Notes under the pieces: generated by a model | The model's database searches: none | Seen by the model: the letters and a program-made list of their open reading frames with translations, nothing else | What the model was told of the DNA's origin: nothing | Shown: positions 6,653-13,289 of the stretch, piece after piece | How positions within the stretch are numbered: position 1 is the first letter of the stretch | How the letters are laid out: each line of letters starts with the position of its first letter | From: Nephromyces sp. MM_2019 | Lineage: Eukaryota > Apicomplexa > Aconoidasida > Nephromycida | Assembly (NCBI GenBank): GCA_015657535.1 | Contig: JADHZB010000221.1 | Span: 1-13,626, forward strand | Length of the DNA stretch: 13,626 bases | Reading direction: 5' to 3' | Made by a program: the position numbers and the translations under genes

Positions 6653-7318
6653 TAATAAACGTTATTTATAGTGAATAGTGATGATAAAATGTTATAATTT
6701 GGATATTAATTTTTACAGATACTACATATAGAAAAGTAATAATTAATACTACAATGAATTATATAATGTAATATTGTTCCAGGTTATAGGTTATTTTGAA
6801 AAAGCAAAAAATATCAATATCATAAAACTATAGAGGTAATATGAATAACTCTTAAGCTCATATAGATAAATAGAATAGAGATTTAATATTTTCTTAACTG
6901 AGTAAGATAAACCGAATAATATCTATCTTTACTAAGTAAGATAAATAAATTGAAGTATATCATAAAGTACGGTATATAAATACTGTATATAGTTAAAAAA
7001 AGTATAATCAAGATTGTTTGTTTACGAGTATTCAAAAAAAAGTAGAATAAAAATTTAAATAGAAAGAGAAATAAATAGAAAAACTGAGAACGAATTTTTA
7101 ATATAAAATTACATTTATAAATAATAAAGATAAATGGAATAAATATATATTAAATAAAATATATTGAAAAAAACTTACTATATAAATCAATAAAATCTCT
7201 ATGTAGAATCATAGTATTTATATTAAACTACTTTTTTAAGAAAGTAGATTACTTGTTGAAATATATGACAGATAAAAAGTAAGATTAATTAATATAAATG
7301 AGTATATATATATTTATA
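6653..7318. other. A-rich spacer between cob and cox1
   Basis: No protein gene. There is a possible A-tailed island ending GAGTATTC at 7033 with eight A (7034-7041). The sequence after it (AGTAGAATAAAAATTTAAATA) repeats 34-53. A hairpin CTACTTT (7228-7234) with AAAGTAG (7241-7247) is present. AAACTTACTATAT near 7170 recurs near 9651. ACTAAGTAAGATAAA-type short repeats occur around 6897-6950. Confidence 0.5.
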
Positions 7319-7445
7319 CATCTATATTATTTAACATCATACATCTGTTTTACTGTGTCTAGCCTACATTATCCAATTTGAATGGGACGTTCTCTATATA
7401 CATGTATGTAATTAACTACGTAATAGAGGGCTTATACTATATAAC
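7319..7445 (+). ncRNA. Structured GC-richer island, possible rRNA fragment
   Basis: Contains TGTGTCTAGCCTACATTATCC (about 7354-7374), then GAATGGGACG, then a stem CTCTAT (7392-7397) with ATAGAG (7423-7428). GAATGGGA is weakly reminiscent of LSU domain I or domain V strands, but I cannot place it. No A run follows. Confidence 0.25.
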
Positions 7446-7504
7446 ACTTAATATAATATGATTTGACTATATACATATATAATATATAAATGTCTTAAAA
7501 TACA

Positions 7505-7574
7505 TAAGATGTTAATAAGCTCTACTATTGTATACAAGATAAATACTTTAGAGATTGTGTGCGTTGCAAAAAAA
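7505..7574 (+). ncRNA. Candidate small RNA with A tail (unassigned)
   Basis: GAGATTGTGTGCGTTGC (7551-7567) is followed by seven A (7568-7574), the same pattern as the assigned rRNA pieces. A 70-codon open frame runs across it (7509-7721), but its translation has no recognisable features and it is probably chance. Confidence 0.3.
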
Positions 7575-7780
7575 GAATTAAGTAAAAAAGTAATCTATAT
7601 AATAAGAAATAAAATAGTAAAAAAGTATAAAGTAAGGTTGGTTATAAATGGTACACTCGTACTCTTTGAAACTAATATAGCTGGTTTAACACAATATGTG
7701 TATACATATATAAATCTATAATTAAACTTAAAAAAATACAATCAATTGTAAAAATATTTAATATCATCTTTAATGTTTTA
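7575..7780. other. cox1 upstream spacer
   Basis: GGTTATAAATGGTACACTCGTACTC (about 7637-7661) partly repeats 2298-2316. TAATTAAACTTAAAAAAATA (about 7720-7738) recurs near 9538-9557. The cox1 frame is open without ATG back to 7676, after a TAA at 7673, so upstream non-ATG initiation cannot be excluded. No promoter is identified. Confidence 0.45.
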
Positions 7781-9340
7781 ATGTTCAAATTAACTAATGT
7801 TATAAATAAAATATATAACTCTTTTACAAATATTATACAAATAAATAACAGCAATATTAATAACATCTTAAATAGAAACACATTTAATGTATCATATTCT
7901 TATGGTACTTATTTAAGTAACTGTAATCATAAAGTTATAGGATTATATTATCTATGGGTATCTTTAATTTTTGGATTATTTGGAGGACTATGCTCATTAT
8001 GTATGAGAATAGAATTATCTTCTTCTGGTATTAAATTAATAGCCTTAGAAAATCAAAATTTCTATAATTTAATCTTTACATTACATGGTTTATTTATGAT
8101 ATTCTTTAATGTTATGCCTGGTTTATTATCTGCTTTTGCTAATTATTTAATACCTATATACAATACAGCTTCAGATATAGCATTTCCAAGATTAAATAGT
8201 GTATCACTATTTTTATTACCATTTGCATACTCCATAATAATGTTAAGTTTAATTTCAGAATTCGGAGTAGGTGCTGGTTGGACTATGTATCCACCTAATA
8301 GCACTAGTACAGGTAGTGGTTCTGTGGACTATGTAATATTAGCTTTACTTTTCTCAGGTATATCTTCTCTTTTAACCAGCTGTAATATAGTAACAACTGT
8401 ATTCCATTGCAGAGCTTCTGGTTATCATTTAGGTATATTACCTGGTAGTCTATACACTTGGGGTATAATTGTATCCTCTGTGTTACTTATAGTTACATTA
8501 CCTGTATTAACTGGTTCATTCCTTATGTTAATATCAGATATTCATTTTAATTCATTATATTTTGATCCATTATTTACAGGAGACCCTGTATTCTATCAAC
8601 ATCTATTCTGGTTCTTCGGTCATCCAGAAGTATATGTTATGGCTATACCTGGTTTTGTTTTAGTAAGTGTGATTATATCTTCTTACTGTAACTCTGTAAT
8701 TTTCGGTAATCAAAGTATGATATTAGCCATTATATGTATTGCTATTTTAGGTAGTGTTGTATGGGCACATCACATGTTCACATCTGGATTAGAAACTGAT
8801 ACAGTAGCTTATTTCACAACAGCTACTATATTAATATCTATACCAACAGGTACTAAAATATTTAATTGGTTATCTACTTATGCTGGATCTAATTTTCCAC
8901 TAGGTATATCATATCAATCATCTGCTTTCTTAATTGCTTTATTCTTTATATGTACTTTCACTTTAGGTGGTACAACTGGAGTACAATTAGGTAATGCAGC
9001 TTTAGATATTTCATTACACGATACTTACTATGTAGTAGGTCATTTCCATTTTGTATTATCTTTAGGAGCTATATTAGCTTTCTTTGCTTCTATGGCATAC
9101 TTCCAAAATATCTTTTTAGGTAAACTAGTATTTAAAGGTTCTTCCGTAATTATCTTATGGTCTATTATTTTCTTTATTTCTATTTTACTTGTTTTTATAC
9201 CTATGCACTTCTTAGGTTTTAACGGAATGCCTAGACGTATTCCTGATTATCCTGATATTTACAATGCATGGAATTCTATTGCTTCAATTGGCTCCATTGC
9301 TGTATTTGTTAGCTTTTTATTATTACTATATGCTCTATAA
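7781..9340 (+). CDS. cox1: Cytochrome c oxidase subunit I
   Basis: Catalytic subunit of complex IV, a twelve-helix inner-membrane protein holding heme a and the heme a3-CuB oxygen-reduction site. The frame gives 519 residues. All ligands are present: H102 and H423 for heme a, H421 for heme a3, and H281, H330 and H331 for CuB, with the cross-linked Tyr285 in HPEVY (281-285). The K-channel lysine is K359 in PTGTKIFNW. Other signatures are GNQSMILAI, SLHDTYYVVGHFHFVLS and PMHFLGFNGMPRRIPDYPD. Homology to apicomplexan cox1 starts at about residue 48 (CNHKVIGLYYLW), leaving an Asn/Ile-rich N-terminal extension of about 45 residues. ATG 7781 is the first in-frame ATG, but translation could begin elsewhere. 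It ends in TAA. No TGA occurs in frame. The extension does not resemble that of cob closely. Confidence 0.98.
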   Translation: MFKLTNVINKIYNSFTNIIQINNSNINNILNRNTFNVSYSYGTYLSNCNHKVIGLYYLWVSLIFGLFGGLCSLCMRIELSSSGIKLIALENQNFYNLIFTLHGLFMIFFNVMPGLLSAFANYLIPIYNTASDIAFPRLNSVSLFLLPFAYSIIMLSLISEFGVGAGWTMYPPNSTSTGSGSVDYVILALLFSGISSLLTSCNIVTTVFHCRASGYHLGILPGSLYTWGIIVSSVLLIVTLPVLTGSFLMLISDIHFNSLYFDPLFTGDPVFYQHLFWFFGHPEVYVMAIPGFVLVSVIISSYCNSVIFGNQSMILAIICIAILGSVVWAHHMFTSGLETDTVAYFTTATILISIPTGTKIFNWLSTYAGSNFPLGISYQSSAFLIALFFICTFTLGGTTGVQLGNAALDISLHDTYYVVGHFHFVLSLGAILAFFASMAYFQNIFLGKLVFKGSSVIILWSIIFFISILLVFIPMHFLGFNGMPRRIPDYPDIYNAWNSIASIGSIAVFVSFLLLLYAL

Positions 9341-9698
9341 TATTAATAGAAACACAAAGTCGGTTTGTTAGTGATTTATTATATTTTATTCATATAATTT
9401 TAAATAAAAGAAATATATGTTCAAAATATATAATATTTTACCAATCAGTTATAAAACTAAATTATTACTACTGTAATGATATAATCTTTCTGATACGTAA
9501 ACTAACATAATATTACTAATACTAGTATAAATACATCTAATTAAACTTAAAAAAATATCAATTTAGAAGAATTAATTAATATACAAAAAATAAAATAATA
9601 TAAATAATAAAGAGAAATGAAATAAATATAAATAATAAAAATAAAACTAAACTTACTATATTAATCAGTTATACCAAATATGATTAAATAGAATTATG
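9341..9698. other. Spacer after cox1 with repeat blocks
   Basis: No gene seen. AATAAAGAGAAATGAAATAAATATA (9606-9630) repeats 986-1010 exactly. TAATTAAACTTAAAAAAATA near 9538 repeats the cox1 upstream block. CAGTTATACCAA (about 9666-9677) recurs near 11567. An A run followed by TAAAATAAT (about 9585) matches the junction type at 960, 3220 and 13563. Confidence 0.5.
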
Positions 9699-9733
9699 AG
9701 TTTGATAGAAAGCGTTATAGATCATATCAAACT
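9699..9733 (+). repeat. Hairpin with a copy of the GTPase-centre sequence in its loop
   Basis: AGTTTGATA (9699-9707) pairs perfectly with TATCAAACT (9725-9733). The loop carries GAAAGCGTTATAG. Including one stem base, the 14-mer at 9707-9720 is identical to 2780-2793 in the LSU GTPase-centre fragment. It is too short to replace that fragment, and is either a degenerate copy or a coincidental match. Confidence 0.6.
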
Positions 9734-9890
9734 TACTAAAAATCTTATAAGCCAGTCAATAGAAATAATTTATGGTACAATATTTTTATGGTATTTAATC
9801 TCATTTAAAAAGAGTAATAAAACAATATAAATAAACAAACAATATAAATACTTTATAGAAGGGAAGTGTGTTTCTTAGAAAAAAAGAGAA
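9734..9890. repeat. Spacer with ATAGAAGGGAAGT unit and A run
   Basis: TTACTAAAAATCTTATAA (about 9735-9752) recurs at 12213-12230. ATAGAAGGGAAGT (9855-9867) followed by GTGTTTCTTAG and seven A (9879-9885) parallels 3176-3208 and may be a related small RNA unit. Confidence 0.4.
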
Positions 9891-9996
9891 AAATATAAAA
9901 ATATAAAAATATAAAAATATAAAGTAATAAAGTAATATAAATAAAAAGAAATTAATATATAAAATAGTAAAAACAAGGCATGCAATACAACATATA
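9891..9996 (+). repeat. 8-bp tandem, then composite of two dispersed repeats
   Basis: Four units of AAATATAA (9891-9922) run into a block identical to 74-106 (9915-9947). That block in turn joins the 54-bp repeat shared with 3790-3843 (9943-9996, one mismatch). Three repeat families joined end to end show module shuffling. Confidence 0.8.
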
Positions 9997-10139
9997 GTAA
10001 ATAAGAATATATATGTAAAAAATACTGTTTAACAAATTAAAAAGAACGGTAATAAGTTTTAAAGGAACGATAAGATTTCATATCAAAAAGATTATATATT
10101 AATTTATTTTTATATGGTATAGTAAAAATAGTAAATAAA
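9997..10139. other. AT spacer
   Basis: Contains two short blocks related to GGAACGGTAA (about 10042-10070) that also occur near 832, 10346 and 11052. No gene. Confidence 0.4.
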
Positions 10140-10168
10140 CAGATGCCAGGCCAATTAGCTCAAAAAAA
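10140..10168 (+). rRNA. Candidate very short LSU domain II fragment with A tail
   Basis: CAGATGCCAGGCCAATTAGCTC (10140-10161) followed by seven A (10162-10168). It resembles either AGACAGCCAGGATGTTGGCTT (just before the GTPase centre) or AGACCGCCAGCTAAGG of E. coli domain II. It lies next to another domain II piece. It is too short to decide. Confidence 0.4.
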
Positions 10169-10244
10169 GAACTCCAGGTGTTAACCCGTAGAGTTGAGAA
10201 GGAAACAGCCTTAAGGAATATTGAATGCCCCTAAAAGAAAAAAA
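10169..10244 (+). rRNA. rnl: LSU rRNA fragment, domain II (H38-H41 region)
   Basis: CCAGGTGTTAACCCGTAGAGTTGAGAAGGAAACAGCC (10174-10210) aligns with E. coli GCGGGTGCTAACGTCCGTCGTGAAGAGGGAAACAACC, upstream of the GTPase centre. Homology then fades through GAATGCCCC (10223-10231). A mixed A run interrupted by one G follows (10233-10244). Confidence 0.7.
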
Positions 10245-10247
10245 GAT

Positions 10248-10342
10248 AATAAAGGACAATCCTTTATTTATTTTTGTATACAGCAGCAAAATCCAAAATT
10301 TAGAACAATTGTATATATTTTGGTAGTGGAATTTCGAAAAAA
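10248..10342 (+). rRNA. rns: Probable SSU rRNA fragment, central domain (h20-h23)
   Basis: GCAAAATCC (10285-10293), then TAGAAC, then GGTAGTGGAATTTC (10322-10335) fit GTGAAATCCCC..GGAACT..GGGGTAGAATTCC of E. coli 16S (about 600-690), which follows the 530-loop fragment. A 9-bp hairpin (10248-10256 with 10260-10268) sits at the 5' edge. It ends at 10336 and is followed by six A (10337-10342). The assignment rests on short matches in the right order. Confidence 0.5.
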
Positions 10343-10604
10343 GATACGGTAATTAAAATTAAATATATAAAAGATAAAAATGATATACAAACAAGTTCTA
10401 TTCTTCGCAATTAGAATAGCTTTATTTGATAGATTAAATAGTTAAAATAAAAAACCATGTAATAGGGTAATATTATACTATATTTTTAGTTTAATTGTAT
10501 TATATGTAACACGTAAGTCAGTTATACAAAGACTGTATTACAGTTACTGTAATATTTAAGAACTATAGTTCAATAATATTAGACAGACTAAATATTGTAA
10601 TAAT
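10343..10604. other. AT spacer
   Basis: ACGGTAATTAAAATTAAATATAT (about 10346-10367) repeats 836-858. GTTCTATTCTTCGCAATTAGAATAGC (about 10395-10420) can form a hairpin (CTATTC with GAATAG). TACAGTTACTGTA (about 10540-10552) is near-palindromic. No gene assigned. Confidence 0.4.
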
Positions 10605-10843
10605 ATCATTATAGTCCGTGAGGAACACCTTGAAATATTTTATATATGTAATCATATAGTAATCAATGAAAAATAAGTAATTGTATTAATATAGATTATA
10701 TATTAAAGGTTATAAATGAAATAGTATATAAACATGGTACTTTGCAAACACATCCGTTATGTAACTGTATTTAATAAATACCAAATTTGTCTGTGATAGT
10801 CAGTTTAAATAGGTGGAACTCCTACGCAGTGAAATGACGGAAG
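10605..10843 (+). rRNA. rRNA-like region: probable SSU 5'-domain piece, possible LSU domain V piece
   Basis: The 3' part (10788-10843) has TGTCTGTGATAGTCAG, then ACTCCTACGCAGTGAAAT. This fits the SSU GGTCTGAGAGGATGACCAG and ACTCCTACGGGAGGCAGCAGTGGGGAAT blocks (E. coli about 245-365) with an internal deletion. The 5' part (10616-10640) has GAGGAACACCTTGAAATA, close to LSU H73-H75 GAGCCGACCTTGAAATA. The middle contains CTTTGCAAACACATCC, which could be LSU H63. At least two RNAs may be present. An LSU H88-H89 reading of the 3' part was also considered. Confidence 0.45.
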
Positions 10844-10935
10844 ATAACAAAATAACAAAATAACAAAATAACAAAATAACAAAATAACAAAATAACAAAA
10901 TAACAAAATAACAAAATAACAAAATAACAAAATAA
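10844..10935 (+). repeat. Tandem repeat, 11.5 copies of ATAACAAA
   Basis: Eleven perfect 8-bp units span 10844-10931 plus a half unit. The array begins right at the end of the rRNA-like region, where other pieces have an A run. It shows no degeneracy, implying recent expansion or slippage. Confidence 0.97.
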
Positions 10936-11050
10936 GAGTCGGGTATATATTATTTATAACACATCTATTTATGTAACACTCCCTTAAAACAGGAAAAGTT
11001 GCAGATAGTTAAGTAATATATTTGTTAAAAAATGGTCCTAGCAAATTTTA
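10936..11050 (+). rRNA. Candidate LSU domain II 5' fragment (weak)
   Basis: GGAAAAGTTGCAGATAG (10992-11008) resembles GTTAAGTTGCAGGGTATAGACCC of E. coli 23S (about 665-690), just before the fragment at 2905-3082. It ends with the TGGTCCTAGC block shared with 2701-2710, here followed by only three A. Low confidence. Confidence 0.3.
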
Positions 11051-11170
11051 AGGAACGGTAAGATTTTAATCGGTATAGTAAAAATAAACTTTATCATAAA
11101 AGATAACCTTGTTAAAGGTTAAAAAAATATAATAAACGAATAACATATAAAATTAGTATATAACAAAATA

Positions 11171-11211
11171 TGTGGATGAACCTCTCCAATATGACTCATT
11201 AGGCAAAAAAA
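11171..11211 (+). ncRNA. Candidate small RNA, counterpart of 706-746
   Basis: TGGATGAA at 11173-11180 and AGGC at 11201-11204 bracket 32 nt, followed by seven A (11205-11211). It is related to 709-740 by length, ends and about two-thirds identity. CCTCTCCAATATGACTCATT is the variable middle. Unassigned. Confidence 0.4.
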
Positions 11212-11254
11212 GAATATCACTTCTTATTAAGATAAAATAATAAGAAAATTAGTT

Positions 11255-11427
11255 AAAATAGGTAGGCTGGAAGTAGGAATCGTTAATAACCGCCAGGAAG
11301 TACTGGACGATGAATTGTATAATTGCCGTTTTATTACACTACTTTACTAAAAGAGGATCATAGACAATATTACTGTATAGTAGTATCTAATTAACGAAAT
11401 GTTAGTTTAGATACACTACAAAAAAAA
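11255..11427 (+). rRNA. rns: SSU rRNA fragment, 3' major domain (h41-h43)
   Basis: GGCTGGAAGTAGGAATCGTTAATAACCGCCAGGAAG (11265-11300) then CGATGAATTG (11308-11317) aligns with GAAGTCGGAATCGCTAGTAATCGTGGATCAG..GGTGAATACG of E. coli 16S (about 1320-1380). It leads directly in rRNA order into the fragment at 561-672. The sequence past about 11320 is unassigned. It contains AAAGAGGATCATAG and a stem, GTATCTAA (11383-11390) with TTAGATAC (11407-11414), ending ACTAC at 11419 and followed by eight A (11420-11427). The second half may be a separate RNA. Confidence 0.75.
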
Positions 11428-11466
11428 GAAATAGCAATATAAAGAGCAATATAACATAGTAAAAAA

Positions 11467-11532
11467 TTAGATATTATTATCGCACAAATCGTTAGCGAGT
11501 AGATAGAGTCTTCTGACAAGCCAAAAAAAAAA
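11467..11532 (+). ncRNA. Candidate rRNA fragment with ten-A tail (unassigned)
   Basis: ATCGCACAAATCGTTAGCGAG (11480-11500) then TAGATAGAGTCTTCTGACAAGCC (to 11522), followed by ten A (11523-11532). GTTAGCGAGTAGA (11491-11503) recurs at 11649-11661. It vaguely resembles AGTAGCGGCGAGCGAA of LSU domain I, which I do not claim. Confidence 0.4.
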
Positions 11533-11890
11533 GAAATATAAATATAAATATAAGAAACGAATATCAGTTATACCAAGTTATATCATTTTTATCTTTTATA
11601 TGGTACACAAACTAAAATATTTAATTGATTATCTATGGTACCTTTAATGTTAGCGAGTAGAATCCTAAATTAGGAAAAGATATATTTAATTCAAAAATTT
11701 GGATTACAGTTACTTAAAGTGTAACTAAAGGTTAAAAATGAATGTTTTTTATTAAACAATAAAAATATATAATTGTGTATTTGTTATAAAGAATATAATA
11801 TATATATTATCTATAATTTTCGTAAAAAAATAGAGTCTTGTTTCTACTAGTTTAATAATCCACTGTTGGAATTATATATAGTAATTAAAA
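11533..11890. other. Spacer with partial repeats
   Basis: Contains three AAATAT units (about 11534-11552), CAGTTATACCAAGTTATA (about 11567-11584; repeats 1010-1020 and 9666), and the second GTTAGCGAGTAGA (11649-11661) followed by the short palindrome CCTAAATTAGG (11664-11674). No gene is assigned. GTTACTTAAAGTGTAAC (about 11709-11725) is near-palindromic. Confidence 0.45.
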
Positions 11891-11955
11891 TATAAAACCA
11901 CAGAGGAAATGTGATCAGAACTGGAGTACGTAAGGAAAAAGTTACAATCTCCTCT
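11891..11955 (+). rRNA. rns: Probable SSU rRNA fragment, h27
   Basis: GGAGTACGTAAGGAAAAAGTTACAATCTCC (11923-11952) follows E. coli GGGGAGTACGGCCGCAAGGTTAAAACTC (about 885-912), with GGAG and CTCC closing the hairpin. An outer stem AGAGGA (11892-11897) with TCCTCT (11949-11954) competes with it. It would sit just 5' of the h28-h31 fragment at 12560-12647. AGTACGTAAGGA also looks superficially like the sarcin-ricin loop but lacks GAGA. No A run follows. Confidence 0.5.
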
Positions 11956-12109
11956 TTACTTATATATATACATACCTACCTATATATTAATTTTATAGAA
12001 GTAACTGTATATCTAGTTTACGAGATACTTAGATCGTTAATTTACTAATAAAGTAAAAAAAAATAAATTTTTAGTAATATTAACAGTATTAAATTATTCA
12101 TTTATTTTA
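11956..12109. other. AT spacer
   Basis: No recognisable gene. Contains ATATCTAGTTTACGAGATACTTAGATCG (about 12009-12036), a mildly GC-richer stretch, and a nine-A run ending near 12062. It might be an undetected small RNA. Confidence 0.3.
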
Positions 12110-12204
12110 TATCTAAACAAGATAACCATATATAAGATTACTGATAAATTTAATTTAGTAAAAAACAAAATCTTACAATTCGGAATGCTTACCTTAAAAA
12201 AAAA
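12110..12204 (+). ncRNA. Candidate rRNA fragment with A tail (unassigned)
   Basis: ACAAGATAACCATATATAAG (12117-12136) through TTCGGAATGCTTACCTT (12179-12195), followed by nine A (12196-12204). Same terminal pattern as the assigned pieces. No helix assignment. Confidence 0.35.
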
Positions 12205-12211
12205 TAACAAA

Positions 12212-12335
12212 ATTACTAAAAATCTTATAATGTAATGTTAAAATACGAAAATAAGTATAAAAAAAGTAACAAAATATAATATTTTCGTATTTTATTAAAT
12301 ACCAGCTGTAATGACATATAATAACATTTTCGTAC
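12212..12335 (+). repeat. Composite repeat: direct block, 15-bp hairpin, 48-bp inverted copy
   Basis: 12212-12250 is a direct near-copy of 5115-5153. A hairpin follows with perfect 15-bp arms, 12239-12253 and 12280-12294. 12288-12335 is the reverse complement of 3258-3305 with one mismatch. The minus-strand open frame over this region is an artefact of the composition. Confidence 0.85.
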
Positions 12336-12559
12336 AAACAAATATACATTTGTAAAAAACCTTATAAAGTAAGTTTGATAAATGAGATTAAATATTGAAT
12401 AAGATATAAGATATAAGTGATTTGATATTCTCTTTATAGAATATTGTAAAAATACAGGAAAGAAATAATGCATACAAGACAGAATAAAAGGAAATAATCC
12501 GTAAAAATTCAATACTGTTACACTAGTAAAACAGTGTAATGGTTTGTATTTTTTAAGTC
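12336..12559. other. Spacer with hairpin
   Basis: TTACACT (12518-12524) pairs with AGTGTAA (12533-12539). An alternative stem ACTGTT with AACAGT overlaps it. AAATGAGATTAA and AAGTGATTTG recall 121-160. No gene. Confidence 0.45.
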
Positions 12560-12647
12560 AAACACCATAATTGAATTCGTATACTAGGATCGGTATATGC
12601 TGTGAGTTAAATATGTTACAGGAACTTGACAAGCATTCAAAAAAAAA
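12560..12647 (+). rRNA. rns: SSU rRNA fragment, h28-h31 (about E. coli 910-975)
   Basis: TAATTGAATTCG (12567-12578), AGGATCGGTATATGCTGTGAGTTAAATATG (12586-12615) and ACAGGAACTTGAC (12618-12630) follow AATGAATTGACG..GCGGTGGAGCATGTGGTTTAATTCGATGCAACGCGAAGAACCTTAC. The E. coli order is kept throughout. It ends CATTC at 12638, followed by nine A (12639-12647). The next piece in rRNA order is 1054-1180. Confidence 0.72.
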
Positions 12648-12756
12648 TGTTAATATATAGATTAAAAGTAGAAAATCAAAATAAACAATCACTACCTCTT
12701 TATATCATTTATAAAAGTAGATATTCAATAAAATTATAATAATATGTCAAAAAAAC
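12648..12756 (+). ncRNA. Spacer or weak A-tailed island
   Basis: Contains ACTACCTCTTTA (12691-12702), the core of the 533/5176 repeat, and ends ATATGTC at 12748 followed by seven A (12749-12755). It is mostly AT, so a small RNA here is only suggested by the A run. Confidence 0.2.
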
Positions 12757-12843
12757 AATCTAGGTTATACTCTCACTGAGTCGCTATGCCTTGAATGGAC
12801 TACTGGATTAGATACCCGGGGAGCCAACGTTTCCATTTATCAG
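12757..12843 (+). rRNA. rns: SSU rRNA fragment, 790 loop (h23-h24)
   Basis: ACTGGATTAGATACCCGGGGAGCCAACG (12802-12829) is the universal h24 block (E. coli CAGGATTAGATACCCTGGTAGTCCACG). CTCACTGAGTCGC (12772-12784) upstream fits GACTGACGCTC. Unlike most pieces it is not followed by an A run. Its 3' limit near 12843 is approximate. Confidence 0.9.
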
Positions 12844-13289
12844 AAATATAATATAAAATAGTAAAGTGTTAAATAAATAAATAAGATATTATCTTAAAAT
12901 TTAGCCAAAACAATACTGTATGTCTTACATTAAGTATATCGATAAAGCCTTAAGATTTTGATAAGTAATATTATTTATATGAATTGAAAAATATAGTAAG
13001 ATTAAATAATAGTAAAAAATTCTTTTTAGAAGATAAATATAAAAAATATATGAAATAATACATATAAAAGAAAAAGACAACAAAAAATAATATGTTTGGT
13101 ATCTCGTAGTGTTGAAACCATATTTTGTGAATGGATGTTAAAGCTATTATAAATAAAAATATTGTACCATAAATATATGATTAGCAATGGAAGTAATATA
13201 CATACATACTTACTTACCTAAATGATAACCAGAAGTTTGAGAAATAGATGAGATAAATAAATATAAATTTAGTAATAATAGTAAAAAAT
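12844..13289. other. Spacer with one unassigned island
   Basis: Mostly AT. AAATAGTAAAGTGTTAAATAAA (about 12857-12878) repeats part of the cox3 upstream block. The island 13094-13145 (GTTTGGTATCTCGTAGTG, then GTTGAAACC and GTGAATGGATG) is GC-richer and might be a rRNA piece, but I cannot place it and no A run follows. Confidence 0.35.

Noticed and set aside
7509..7721. 70-codon plus-strand open frame before cox1
   Set aside because: No recognisable motif. It crosses an A-run terminus of a candidate small RNA and has spacer-like composition.
10844..10935. CRISPR-like array
   Set aside because: It is a simple 8-bp tandem with no spacers.
11923..11952. Sarcin-ricin loop
   Set aside because: AGTACG..AGGA is suggestive, but the GAGA tetraloop is missing and GGAG/CTCC closure with the GTTA element fits SSU h27 better.
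12225..12512. 95-codon minus-strand open frame
   Set aside because: It spans the composite repeat and hairpin region and has no recognisable domain.
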